Source: Phymatolithon calcareum (taxonomy: Eukaryota > Rhodophyta > Florideophyceae > Hapalidiales). From it: a stretch of 64,000 nucleotides of DNA. Shown here piece after piece: positions 42,673 to 53,627 of the stretch (position 1 is its first letter; every line of letters begins with the position of its first letter). The translations under genes were made by a program, and so were the position numbers. The stretch spans positions 1,674,001-1,738,000 of the forward strand of contig OZ345363.1 of NCBI GenBank assembly GCA_977006965.1. Reading direction: 5' to 3'. The notes beneath the pieces are model-generated. The model worked only from the letters and a program-made list of their open reading frames with translations, was not told the origin of the DNA and ran no database searches.

Positions 42673-43760
42673 ACTATTCAAATTTTGAACAAGTTCTGCA
42701 GAGCCTAGCCGAAAACGAAAGATTTTCTGTCCGATGGGACGGAGGATGGTACACCACCAATATCAGGACGTTTGACGCCGCTCAGCACAGAAGTCACTCA
42801 GCCGTCCGAAAGTTTGAATCTCGACATCGGAAACAACCGGACATTCTAGTGATATACGACGATGGGGGCTAACCCGAGTATCAGACGTCCCCCACTGACT
42901 CCCAGATGCGATGCATCATCTGGGACGAGGACGCCGACACTCTCGATATGTACCGGAGCATCCCCAGCCAGGTCGATGGCGCAGGTACCTTGATCTTACG
43001 CGGAGACAGCGCACTGAAGGAAATTGGCATGAGCACTGGAGCGATCGGCTTATCCTTCGACTTCGAGTTATTCGCGGCGTTCCGAGCTTTCGAAGGCGTA
43101 CAAAAACTGCAATTCGATGCCGGGAAACACATTCGGTGGTTAACCGAGAGTAGGATCTGTCTAGATGCATTGGCCGGACAGCGTCGGATGTATAGCGAAA
43201 TGACAAGGAAGCTGTGGGAAACCATGGAGGCATTGATGGAGGACAACGTCACCATCGAGGCGATTTGGGTTCCAAGCCACTATGGGATACCTAGGAACAA
43301 GAAAGCCGACAAGCTTGCTCGTCGAGGCATTACGGAATCAGATCTCGTGACGCATCAAGGCGTTCCCTTGACCATGGAAGCCGCGCGGTCCATAATTAAA
43401 TCGCGCAATTTGATGAAACCAAGCGGTGTACATTTTCTACCCCCAGAAATCCGTAATAGTCACAGACACGCTGAAGTCATCCTAAATCAACTTTCCGCAG
43501 AATGCTGCTCGCTAGTTTCAGCTTTTCAATGGAAGGCCGATGGCTCGATGGACTACGACCACATGTGCAAGTCCTGTCCACGTGGAACCAAAGAGACTGT
43601 TGATCACTTAATTCTTCGCTGCAGTGGGAGTCCTTTATCAAGACGGCAGACTATTGGTAGAGTAGGCCCTAAAACGGTAGAGGAATTATTTAGGGAGAAA
43701 CCGCTTGAAGTACTCAAATTCGTGAACAATGACGGGTTGCTTGACAACCCCAGATGTTAA
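42673..43760 (+). pseudogene. LINE C-terminal half with RNase H domain
   Basis: A frame interrupted by one TAG near 42870 and open for 284 codons from 42906. Upstream of the stop is ILVIYDDGG, a version of the first RNase H motif. Then come FDFELFAAFRAFE (the Glu helix), LTESRICLDALAG (third motif) and WVPSHYGIPRNKKADKLAR (fourth motif, SH.GI..N..AD). A cysteine/histidine array CKSCPRGTKETVDHLILRCS lies near the C-terminus, as in I/R1-type LINEs. The RT part is missing. It is a different lineage from LINE-A to LINE-D, which lack RNase H. A second fragment lies at 55908-56132. Confidence 0.75.
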
Positions 43761-44089
43761 CTTTAGTTAACGTCTTCTGCAAGAAAGATAGAAAGGCCTT
43801 GTCCTAGTATGTATAATGGTTGCATAGATTGCAAAAGGGAAAATATTACCCAAACTTCTCTCAGAACATTGGTGTGAGAAATATACAAATTGTGGCCTCT
43901 GATGGACATGTCAATGCATCCCATGCCTGGTTCCACGCCAAATCACACAAACTCTTGGAGCGGCTCTGCGCCGCTTAGCAAGGTAGCAATATAGAGGGGA
44001 ACAGCCGCAAGCTCAGAAAATTAAACTGTGCCATGATGCGTGCGCGGTAAGACGCGCTAGCTGGGAATTAGTCCCGACTCTAGCTGATC
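43761..44089. other. No supported gene
   Basis: I see no coding frame, repeat or tail here. Confidence 0.4.
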
Positions 44090-44478
44090 AGCGGAACAGT
44101 TGAAGAATCAATTGGCGAGATTGGAGATTTACCCCATTCTTTGGACTTTTCAACAGCTTCATTCAAAGCATTGACATTGATGAGCAGGAGATGAACGTAG
44201 TCGTAATATCCATCTTTCGAATTGAGAGCTTCCTCCATTAGGCGTTATTCATATGCATGAAAATCGTTCTCTTGAACAAAGCACCGAAAGTCGATGAATA
44301 TCAGGAATCCGCAGACGAGATCATTCAGTTCTTCTCTTGACACACCTTCGATTCCGGACATTGTTGTATCCGAGTAGCGGAAGTACTCATGCACTTTTAT
44401 CGCAACTACGAATGCCGCAAGGATCATACGAAGTGTGAGAGTCAAGGACTGACAGTCTGCTCCGTTCATCTCAAGCAT
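44090..44478 (-). pseudogene. Possible gene remnant with in-frame TAA
   Basis: The minus-strand frame from MLEMNGADCQSLTL is open to a TAA at 44243-44245 (after FHAYE) and then continues in frame as RLMEEALNSKDGYYDYVHLL and NALNEAVEKSKEWG. Both halves look like parts of an ordinary helical protein. No family is recognised. Confidence 0.3.
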
Positions 44479-44842
44479 GCTGACACGCAGTCCGGATGAC
44501 TCAGGTCAGTCGCACCTTCTGCCTAGTCGTTACACTGAAGGTATCGCAACGCTCAGGTAGCTTGACAGAGATCATACATCTGAGATCCACTTTCGACAGT
44601 ATTTATCAACATAGCATGACCCCTTGGCCAAAGAGTTCTGACCAAGTTTTATTTGTTTGTTTGTTTATTGCAGGTTATTCGAATTATACAAAATTTACAT
44701 TATTCAACATTTAGGGTCCTCTAAATGCTCCTGATATGGATCAATTCCTGGTACTCGCATATCTGCTTCGCGCTAGTACTGCTGCACACCACTCCACGGC
44801 GACATCCGTGTGTCCTTTGTGGAACATTAATTCAATTCTTGC

Positions 44843-44945
44843 TTGTGACAGGACTCGAACCGGCGACCTCAACATTCCCGCCTGTATCATACCGAAGTAT
44901 GCGCACAGGTGCGCTGAGGCAGTTTTACCACTATACCACAGATGG
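44843..44945 (-). other. tRNA-like element, second copy
   Basis: On the minus strand TGGTATAGTGGTAAAACTGC (A box plus extension) is followed about 70 bases later by GGTTCGAGTCC (B box). The A-box half shares TGTGGTATAGTGGT and AAACTGCCTC with the element at 7340-7427. The interval contains two small hairpins instead of an anticodon arm. Probably a SINE head or a tRNA pseudogene. Confidence 0.45.
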
Positions 44946-44959
44946 ATTCTGACCGAGTT

Positions 44960-45001
44960 ATAGTTTCCCATTACTCGATATATAGTGTAATGGGAAACTA
45001 T
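44960..45001. repeat. Perfect 15-bp hairpin
   Basis: ATAGTTTCCCATTAC (44960-44974) pairs with 44987-45001 around a 12-base loop. A LINE-D tail begins a few bases to the right, as at 28201-28270. Confidence 0.8.
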
Positions 45002-45007
45002 GACTTA

Positions 45008-45340
45008 GGTATATGTGCTGATTTATTTTAAAAGCTCCCAAGGCCTCTCTTCAAGAGTAACAGGGCCGCTTTCGCACGATTTTCTAGGCTAAAGTAGTTT
45101 GACTATTCAGTATATCCTTGATTCGTATTTCTCTCCCAGCAAGTGCTCTAGTGAGTCGCTTACATTCATATTCAATTCCAAGAGTAATCTTGGATGAAGA
45201 TAGAATGTGTTGGAGTGCGAACAGCTCAATCACGGCTGTGACACCAAAGTATGCACCTACTATGACTTGGTATATTGTTGAGCACATCGCTCCACGATCA
45301 AGGCGTACATCTGGGTTAGCCCAGAGTATCCCCGCCCACA
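45008..45340 (-). mobile_element. LINE-D 3' end with C-terminal ORF
   Basis: The minus strand encodes GAYFGVTAVIELFALQHILS and IEYECKRLTRALAGREIRI before a stop and the LINE-D tail (TTTATTTTAAAAGCTCCC). These peptides match the end of the long LINE-D copy at 49.4-50.1 kb. A single ATAG at 45200-45203 marks the position where piggyBac-1 is inserted in the paralog at 28.4 kb. Confidence 0.75.
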
Positions 45341-45964
45341 AGGGCTAATAGCTATCCACCATAAAGATGAATGGTCAGCCCTTATAGGTAGCCACTATCG
45401 TCATCATCGGACACATGGTTCGTTATCAGCAACTCAACATTCTAATTACCAGTCAACTAATACATTCGCTCTCACCGGGAACTTCTCTGCAAAATATTGC
45501 AGTAATTATTACTATCGGCGATACCTGTGAATGAAATGTTCACCATCTTGAGTCTCTAAACTTAATGCCGCAAAAACCGTTGAAATAGTGCAACCGATTA
45601 AATCCAATGCCCCATCCCAACTAGTATGGCTTTGTTTTGCAAGGGCAAAAAACTTAACAAGTCGACGAAGACCTCTTTTAAAGGCTCCGTAATATTACAT
45701 GAACTTGGCCCTTGCGTTTCATTCCCTCGAACAAAACACTAATACCTTGATGCAAATTTTTACTCTATTAAATTAGTTGTGTGTTCGTTATGGAAAAAAT
45801 TATTAACTTGCAAGAAACACAAAATGATGCAAAGCAGTCTTGATGCAATCATTTCATGATGTCTACTTAAACCGCCCGCAAGTCATCCCACAGAGCAGAG
45901 CAGTGAAACAGGAACTCTCTTCAAGACGAACATGGCCAACTGCAACGGTATTGAAGGTGCATTG

Positions 45965-46743
45965 CAAAATGTGGAGAGAAGGGTTTGACCGGACCGAACG
46001 GACCACAAACGAAAAAAGACAAGTTTCCGGCGCGGGCGCGGGCGCCCGCGCCGGCGCAAGTGGCCGCAGCGATAAAGCTGCACAAAGCGCTCCTTCCGAC
46101 GGTAATCCCGCCGGAAATGGCGGACGCGATCGTGAACGCGCACTCCAGGGACTTGGGGAATCGAGAACTTGCCACACTTGAAATGCCAGACCCAAGCCCG
46201 CCGTTGCAAGATTTCGAGAAAATCTTGCGAATTTAAGCGGATTTGATACAGGTCGGCTATCATACCGGTCCGGCCCGTTCACCTGTGCGTCACAGATAGG
46301 AACCAAGAGCTCAGTCAGGAATTTTTCCCCGCTACAGTGCAGGGTTTTTTTGAACTTGCAAGAGCTGTGATCCGGCCTCCCCATGGGAGAAGACTATCAC
46401 CTTCTGGTAGTATGGTAGTACATGGATTCCGCCCTGAGTGGTGTGCCGCAACGCTCAAGGAAGCTGGGAGAGAAGACAGAAGAAGATGAAAGAAGGCAGC
46501 GAGATGACTAGCTACCGCGAGCGTCCTAAATGGTTTCCAACCCGGGGCATCCCTTTGAAGGACGGCGACTGAAGATTGGCTATGTAGCGATATAGATGTT
46601 AAGCTTCCCCAAGGTCTGCACATTGTGCAGCTTGGGCAGCTGTTGTGACATCAAGTACCACTCGTATCTGTTAAGTCTACTGGAGCCGTAAGGATGTGGA
46701 GTTGTTTACCAGCTCTGATAAATCCCGCAATAAAAGAAAGAAA
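45965..46743 (+). mobile_element. Retroposed cDNA-like insert with TSD
   Basis: The insert splits the repeat and is flanked by GAAGGTGCATTG (45953-45964 and 46744-46755); copy A has a single equivalent at 3328-3339. The right end is A-rich (GCAATAAAAGAAAGAAA), as in reverse-transcribed RNA. From its left end a plus frame is open to 46236: AKCGEKGLTGPNGP, an Ala/Pro-rich part, then KLHKALLPTVIPPEMADAIV and SPPLQDFEKILRI before the stop. About 500 bases of apparent 3' UTR follow. That is the form of a 5'-truncated processed copy of a host mRNA. I cannot name the parent gene. Confidence 0.7.
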
Positions 46744-46938
46744 GAAGGTGCATTGACTGCGCGTCGAGAAACTGTTCCAAACTTTCATCGGGAACCCAGT
46801 TTCCATGACCGCACTTACACACAGAGTGCAACGATACCAGAAGAGGAAAATACTTGCGCGGAAAGCACCGTCGCGAATAGTGTAGCACCATACCTTTTCC
46901 GATGCAATTTTCGTCCACTTCCAGCTCGTCAAGGTGCA

Positions 46939-47082
46939 ATGCGATCGTTCTTTACGCGGCTTTTTACATGCTTTACACCGCGCATTGCATACGATGTGGA
47001 GCGTCGTCCTGATCCGGAAATTGAAGAAGTGATGGCCCGGAGAGGCGCAATGTTCTCTCCGAGCGGCGGAGCATACCTTTAG
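46939..47082 (+). CDS. Small ORF, copy B (47 aa)
   Basis: Counterpart of 3523-3666: MRSFFTRLFTCF at the start, FSPSGGAYL at the end, with no frameshift between copies. The upstream in-frame extension present in copy A is cut here by the retroposed insert, so if this is a gene the short start is the one that remains in both. Confidence 0.35.
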   Translation: MRSFFTRLFTCFTPRIAYDVERRPDPEIEEVMARRGAMFSPSGGAYL

Positions 47083-48829
47083 AGTTGCATAGTTGTGAAT
47101 TTGTTATAGTAGTTCTTTTAGTGAATCTTATGAAGCATTAGTGTTGCCCGTGTGATAGTGATTTGTTTCTGCTTGAGATTTTTAAAAACTGTTCTCAGTG
47201 CTATTCGCGTCAACTGATTTTCCCAAGATCGCTCCTCTTTAATTTCAGCTCTCTTCCATAGGTTTGAAAATCTAACCTGTGCCCTCATTGAGCGTTACTA
47301 CAGTTTACACTATAAATTAACATGCATATGCATTCAGTTTTTGAATGGGATGAGAGTTTGACTAGACTTTTTCGTCTTGGGAATTCTAATTTACGATGTA
47401 TCGAAGGTGTCGTCGGTCCTGAGTGTGGGTTGTGCAGACGACGGGGCCTTGTTTTCTTGTACGGATGTATCTCTGCGCGCCCCAATTCCTTTTTTCTTCT
47501 AAAACGAGAATGTTAAACTAACGTCTTAGCTTGCCCTCCTGAAAATATCAATGTTCAAAGTTTCCGTTCTTCTCTGGGTTTTGCCCTTGTCCGGCCCTAG
47601 GACTAGAATGTGAAACTAGAAGGATTAACTACGGTGAACAGAGCAATGAGGAGGCATCTGCAAAGAGCTCTCAATAGGGCCCCAAAAGGGAAGGCAGTTG
47701 GTCCAGACGGCTTAGCGGATGAGATGCTACATGCTAACAAGGAAGTATGCTTCAACCTGATATTGGCTATATGGGAGACATGTGGCCGACTGAAATGCCT
47801 CCCACGCCAATGGAGACAAGCAACAATTATTCCCTTATACAAGAAAGGACCAGCGCACATTGCGGCAAACTACCGACCCATTTCCTTACTAAGCCAAGCC
47901 AGGAAGATTGCCGACTCAGCACTCGACTCTTAAATTAGAGATCACTACCGCTTCAACAAGGCACAACTTGGTTTCCGGAGGAATAAGACCACGAATCTGG
48001 CCATACTCCGCGCAAACAATTCTATGAGAACTGGGCATCCTTGTGTTGCAGTCCTCGACCTGTCTGCAGCCTATGATAGTGTCCCAAGGGACATTCTCAT
48101 GGAGCGTCTGACCACCAAATTGCCGACGCATATTACTCGGATGGTAGCCTAATCACTGAAGCCGACGTGGATTACATCCGCAGAGGACGAATCAAAAACA
48201 TGGTGCATTATCGACAGAAGTGTTCCACAAGGGTGCTCATTAAGCTTGTGCCTTTATAACATATTCATGGATATGTTTGCCGAAGCCGCTGGAAAAGTTT
48301 CAGGAACTGTCTTCGAGCAGCCAGTTCAGTTATTTGCGGACGATGTGCTTCTACAGGCCAAGAAAATAAAAGGGTTACAAAGGCTACTGGGCATAGCCAC
48401 GGAGTGGGCAGACGAAAATTTTATGACAAGGAACACAAAGCCAGGAAAGAGCGAAGTGTTTAAGTACAAGGGGTTACCTAAGCAAAAGTTCATGCTTGCC
48501 ATAAAAGAGCTACACCAAGCGTGGAGTCTTTCCTACCTGGGCATTAGTATGAACAACACTGGAGTTACAGACGATCCAGCAATGTCTATAGTGCGGAATG
48601 TGGTTGGATGCATCCACAAACGTATGCAGAGTAGCGTTATGTCAGTGGATTCCACCCCGAAATATGCATCAAGATTTTCAAGTCGTTGATTCTCCCCAAG
48701 TGGGAGTATGCAAGTCATCTGACTCCGATGACGAAGCGGTTGCTATCAGCAATTGAGGCAGCAGAAGTTCTTTTTTACAAGTATGTCTTCGGGAAATATG
48801 CGGAGCATCGAAAAAATCGAATGAGAGTT

Positions 48830-49058
48830 TTTTATTGCAATTTTTTTAAAGCCATACAGTCATACGAGTATACGGTAAAGCTTCCTCAGGTCCTACCCTC
48901 ACTAGGGTGGATCTACTCTTATGTCTGGTATTCTATCTGAGCCCCTAGCATGTACCCTTCGTACTCGGTTGATTTTAATAGCTCTTCATAGCAGTTTTCG
49001 AGATGTCGCTTCTTCTTTCAGTACAGGTCTTCTTCATTCTGCACAGTCTCGATGATGC
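48830..49058 (-). mobile_element. LINE-B tail inside LINE-D
   Basis: Minus-strand LINE-B 3' UTR and the last codons (from TTTTTATTGCAATTTTTTTA to TCTCGATGATGCTT). Removing it approximately restores the LINE-D reading MRV-LCRLDN. No clear TSD is visible, unlike other LINE-B copies. Confidence 0.8.
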
Positions 49059-49542
49059 TTGCTCTGTCGACTAGATAATCCGGAGGTGAGGAGAACTCAC
49101 CAAGCGGAAAGGTTTGCTTTAAGCCTGTTAAAACGGAAAATGTACCTGGAACAGGCAGAAGAATACCGAGGAAGACAGGAGGATATGGCAGAAGTATCGA
49201 AGAACAGTAACTATCTCAGAAACGAGGAGCACCTCAGCAAAGCATTGAAACAAGCAGAAGAAGGTAAAGTGTCAAAGAAGCGGCGATTAGAATATGCAAT
49301 CCAAATGTGGGAAAAATGAGAAGAAGATCGCTCAGTGAAAATGCCGATAGACAATCAAAAGAAGTTGCCAGGAGTGTTAGAAATAAGGGACAGGACGACA
49401 AGGCTAAGATGCCTAAGATTGATTTTTAACATAGCTGCGTTGTGGAGAAAATCAATCCTCGGTGAGTATTTCGGATCCGGTGCTGAAATTGAGTTTATTG
49501 CACTCCAACGCATACTCGGATCTAAGAAGATGAAAAAAGGTA

Positions 49543-49905
49543 GATATTTACAAGTTACCAACGCATCTGCTGACGCTTGGGGCAACTTTCCTAGGCCCAA
49601 GAGGTTTTGGCTAGATTCTGTCTATGGAAGAGTTTCTTATCTTGCTCGTGTGACACGATTCAGTGGACTACAAAAACCCAGCTCTGGTCTCCATACACAG
49701 GACAAGGGAGTAACTTTCCTCCTCGAGGTCCCGAAGGAGACCAGAGGTGGGTTTTTGTAGTCCACTGAGTCGTGTTACACCAACAAGAAAAGAAAACCCC
49801 TTCAGGACAGAATCTAGCCAAAACCCTTGGGCCTTAGGAAATTTGCCCCGAGCGTCAGCAGATGCGTTGGTAACTTTTAAATTGAAATCTATCTTTCTTC
49901 TTCTT
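49543..49905. mobile_element. Inverted pair of LINE-H tails inside LINE-D
   Basis: 49543-49700 is LINE-H tail on the minus strand and 49715-49905 the same tail on the plus strand, joined near GGTCTCC/GGAGACC-type words (49687-49745). The flanks CATACTCGGATCTAAGAAGA (49512) and CATACTCGGGTCTAAGATGA (49916) look like an imperfect duplication of LINE-D sequence. Confidence 0.7.
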
Positions 49906-50514
49906 CTGGTCTCCATACTCGGGTCTAAGATGATTGGCAAAGAGACTGCATATAAATGCAAAAAAACTAACTCGAACTCTCATATAGAGAGAAACTCGAA
50001 TCAAGCAAATGCTAGGAAAATAGAATGCGGTAAGTTAAAAGTAATTGAGAATCTGCCCCGTTACTCGCAGTGAGGTCTTGGGAGCTTTTAAAATAAATCA
50101 ACATATATCTCCTTAAAGATCCTGATGCATGTCTCCGGTTTAAATCCTCGAACATTCACTCTGAGCTCCCGAAGCTTTTGTATGTATCCTGCAGCATTTC
50201 GAACTCTTTCTATGGCTGTGTCATCCGTAACACCCTTCCCAGGAATGGGTCATCGCCTTTCACGCATTTTACTTCTTCGACACAGGCAACTGGCGGTTCA
50301 GTACGCCTTTGGAAGATTTCCACAAGTGTCTACAGCACTGACGGCAGATTGATTCGGCAACAAAGTCAGACAGCATATGGAGACACGCGATCGCAACTTT
50401 TCAGCCTACGAACTCAAGGAAGAAGACAGAGCGGCAACTGAGAAGGCACTAGATGACATTTTGCTCTTCAGCAAAAGCATCATCGAGAGTATGCAGAATG
50501 AAGAAGACCTGTAC

Positions 50515-53500
50515 TTTTTTTTTTTTTTCCTTTCAAGTTTATTTAAAAGCCCCACAGACTTCCGAAGATATGGGCAAGGCTTCCTCTGGTGCTACCTACC
50601 TTTGTGTAGCTCACAAAACGTCCACTAGAATCGCAGACGGGAAAACTTAGGACTCAAAGTAGTCCTATCTCAGTCCTCTACGGGATTGTTGGTGCTTGGA
50701 CTCGACCACTTTTTGCCTTGCATTCTGCGGATTAATACAGGCCTTCTTCGTTCTCCATGCGTTCTATGAGTGTCTTGCTAAATAGTAAGAGCTCATCTAG
50801 CGCCTTTTCTGTTTCCAGTCGTTTTTCTCCTTCGAGTTCGTACCCTGCTAGCGTGCGTTCAAGGGTCTCCATATGCTCTCTGGCTCTGGTGCCGAATTCT
50901 TCAGTCATACTTGTTGTTGATACCTGTGGGAATCTGCCACAGGCATACTGCAGTGCGAGTTGTCTGTGCTTCACCTTGGGGAACTTGAGGATTGCTGGCA
51001 ATTCTCTTGTTTTGTCGTATGGTATCTTTCTTTTCCGCTTCGATTCTAGGCGGTCTCCTTCCATTTCCAGAAATTTCGATCGAAGTGCTTGCGACGATTG
51101 GTTTGCTTGGATATGCTTTACCGCTTCACCGAACGGCTCTCTGGTCTCCATCGCGGCGATATCTTTCTTCGTGTACTGCCATTCATCGTTGTTTCTTCTT
51201 TCTGGCACTTCCTTTGAATACATACGTTCTTTCGCCTTGTTCCTTCTCAGCATTTTGAAGGCCAACATTTCTCGTCGATGTGCGGCCGCCTGGATCCGGC
51301 ACAGGAGACGGAGCCTATCCGTCCTTCCTCGGGCCAGTGGCCCGAATACTTGATTGAAGAATGTTGCTTCTACTTCCTGGACGGCATTTTGTACGTCTTC
51401 TGTCCAGGGCGTTAAGTGCATTGCGTACTCCCAGCGTGGCTGTACTAGTGCCTTGTATATCTGAATACACTTCTGTATACTCAGCCCTTTCTTGAACACT
51501 CCCAGTGTACGCAACTCGTACACGGCCGTCCTTGATTTCTTTAGTCGTTGCATCATTAACGTATCTGTGACTCCTCCGGGGTCTAGGGATACTCCAAGGT
51601 ACGTGACCTCCGGAACTTGTGCTAGCACCTTGTTCGCTAGCTTGAATGTCTTGCCCAATGTTTCTTCTGATTCGAGGACTTCGCTTTTCCCTTGTTTAGT
51701 GTTCCAAGTCATCTCTCGCTCTTGTGCCCATTGGGTAGCTATATCCAATAGTCCTTGCAGTGCCGTGGGTGATTTCGCAGAGAGAAGAACATCGTCTGCG
51801 AAGAGGATAGCCGGTACTTCAGCCCAGGTTTTTGATGCCCGGCTCATTCGTTCTGCGAATTCATCCATGAAGATGTTGTAGAGGCTTGGACTGAGAGGGG
51901 ACCCTTGTGGGACTCCCCTGTCCACTAGAAACCAGTTCCTGTTCGCATCACCAATTGTTGCTACCCAGGATGGTGTCAAGAACGCCTCTGCCATTGCGCA
52001 GATCTCCTTGGGCAGTCCCTGTCTCATTCTGGTCACCAGGTGTACTCTCGGTACTGTGTCGTAGGCAGCCTTAAGGTCCAATACTGCTACACATCTCTGA
52101 TCCTCTTTTAGTAGCTCAGTAGCTCTTAGGATGCCCAGTTCAGTGCTCTTCCCCTTTTGGAACCCAAGCTGATACCAGTGGTTTGCGTATACTGTGCGCA
52201 GCTTCATATCGATAGCTGTCTCAATAATTTTCCTTGCGTGGCTCAGCAAAGAAATCGGTCGGTAGTTTCCGGGGTCCTCATGTGCCCCCTTCTTGTGTAT
52301 TGGGACGAGGAGCGCTTTCTGCCAGTGCAGAGGCGTGTCTCCACACCTCCCGCAGGCCTCCCACAAGGCTGTAAGCACTTCGGCGTTGAGCGATATATCG
52401 ACTTTTAGCATTTCAGCCTTCACCTCGTCTAAGCCTGGTGCCTTTCCGTTTGGTGCTTTACGGATAGCCGCTTCAATTTTTGTCCTCATGTCCTCTGTAC
52501 AGGAGAGTTTTCTTAGTCCGGGTTGCCACTTTTCGGTGCTATGGCATGTCGCTGAGATATGGGCTGAGAATTTCGCGCAATTCATGGGGCTTCCTGTCAT
52601 CTCGTTTCTCAGCTTTCTACTTCGAATTTTCTTTTTCATCTTGGCAAGTTGCTTCAAAGCCTCTGGTCCATCCTTCTCCTCGAGCTCGGCGATGTATTCT
52701 TGATACTGCTCTTTCTTCTTCTTGTTCACCAAGGTTCTGATTTGGTACTTACACTCGTGGTAACGGCCCCAGTCTTCCGGTGATTGGGATGATCTGGCTT
52801 TCCGGTAAAGTTTCTTCCGATTCAGTGCCATTTTGTCAAGCTCTGTATTCCAAAATGACTTATAGCGTGCCGGTGTGCGTTTTCTAGTTCTCCACGGATC
52901 ACACCAGGTTTTAACAAGTCTCTTGTACCCCTGGTGTAGATCTCTTGCATTTTTGCACTTTTTGAGGTCTTCGATGACTCCGGGAATGCCTTCTTGGTAC
53001 TTACGAAGCGCGAATTCTTTCTTCGATTCTTTTCTTGACTTTCCTCCTAAGTCCACAATCTCCCTGTAGATATCGGATACCGATTCGGGGGAGATACTTC
53101 CCTTGAGGTCCTCAATGAGACTACGCATTCGTTCCTTGATTTCATTTTTCCTTTGTGTGTCATCTCGGTCTCTTACACTGATTGGTCGCTTATACTGGTT
53201 CGGGTCACGAACTTGCCGGCTTCGAAGGCGCGTACATACAGGCCTGTGCTGTGTAGCCCCTGTCCATATGTCCTCTGGAGATTTTGGCGCGGATATTGTT
53301 ATTCCTTTTGTGACGAAGAAGTCGATATTGCTCCCGTACTTCTTCGTCTGGAATGTCGGTCCTTTGCTTGCTCTAATGTCCCATCCTTTTCTTTCTGCCC
53401 ACTGGACTAGTTGGTTGCCCCTTCTGTTTGACTGCCTGTCCCACAGCTTGTACCTTGCGTTCCAGTCACCACAGATGATGGCTTGACCCCTTGCGTGCCT

Positions 53501-53535
53501 GTTGATTAGTTGGAGGCATTTGTCGGTTTCCTGAC
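50515..53535 (-). mobile_element. LINE-A, longest copy, with TSD
   Basis: The 3021-bp insert is flanked by the 15-bp duplication GAAGAAGACCTGTAC (50500-50514 and 53536-53550) in LINE-B. The left edge is a long T-run (A-tail of the element), then the 3' UTR (TAAAAGCCCCACAGACTTCC) and the ORF. The 5' end is truncated within the endonuclease domain. Confidence 0.95.
50732..53535 (-). CDS. LINE-A ORF2-type polyprotein, 5'-truncated (about 933 codons)
   Basis: An uninterrupted frame from the truncated 5' end to the stop at 50732. It starts in the second half of an apurinic-type endonuclease (IICGDWNARYKLWD, GSNIDFFVTKG, QHRPV). A Lys/Arg-rich linker follows, then the reverse transcriptase: GKAPGLDEVKAEML, NYRPISLLSHARKI, QLGFQKGKSTELGILRA, CVAVLDLKAAYDTVPR, VDRGVPQGSPLSPSLYNIF, AILFADDVLLSAK with the catalytic Asp pair, and YLGVSLDPGGVTD. 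After the RT comes WEYAMHLTPW and an Arg-rich region, then KHRQLALQYACGRFPQVST and a helical acidic end ERMENEEGLY. There is no RNase H and no CCHC knuckle. With no stop in more than 900 codons the copy is young. Beyond 53535 the frame runs on into LINE-B by chance. Confidence 0.93.
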
Positions 53536-53627
53536 GAAGAAGACCTGTACTGAAAGAAGAAACGATATCTCGAAAACTTCTACGAAGAGCTATTAAAAAC
53601 AACCGAGTACATATTTGGGGCTCAGAT

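Larger units (their letters stand above)
45341..47375 (+). repeat. 1.25-kb duplicated repeat, copy B
   Basis: Second copy of 2714-3962, interrupted by a 779-bp insert at 45965-46743. Outside the insert the copies align with few indels. Confidence 0.85.
47610..50105 (+). mobile_element. LINE-D with RT, broken and invaded
   Basis: The longest LINE-D copy. RT motifs in order: KGKAVGPDGLADEML, PLYKKGPAHIAANYRPIS, LGFRRNKTTNLAILRA, VAVLDLSAAYDSVPRDIL, VPQGCSLSLCLYNIFMDMF, LFADDVLLQAKK, YLGISMNNTGVT. Stops occur near 47935 and 48150, and a frameshift near 48240. LINE-B is inserted at 48830-49058 (between RMRV and LCRLDNPEVRR) and an inverted LINE-H pair at 49543-49905. The C-terminus GEYFGSGAEIEFIALQRIL and tail TTGGGAGCTTTTAAAATAAA link it to the tails at 12.6, 28.2, 34.8, 45.0 and 55.6 kb. 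Confidence 0.85.
50280..53627 (+). mobile_element. LINE-B plus-strand arm, split by LINE-A
   Basis: 50280-50514 encodes the LINE-B C-terminus (RQLAVQYAFGRFPQVSTALT, then a stop and METRDRNFSAYELKEEDR). After the LINE-A insert it resumes at 53551 with TGAAAGAAGAAACGATATC and stops at GGGGCTCAGATA (53627). It shares private changes with the minus-strand arm at 53628-54035, in particular the stop after the first A/M-A-D and Thr-Arg in METRDRN. Confidence 0.85.
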
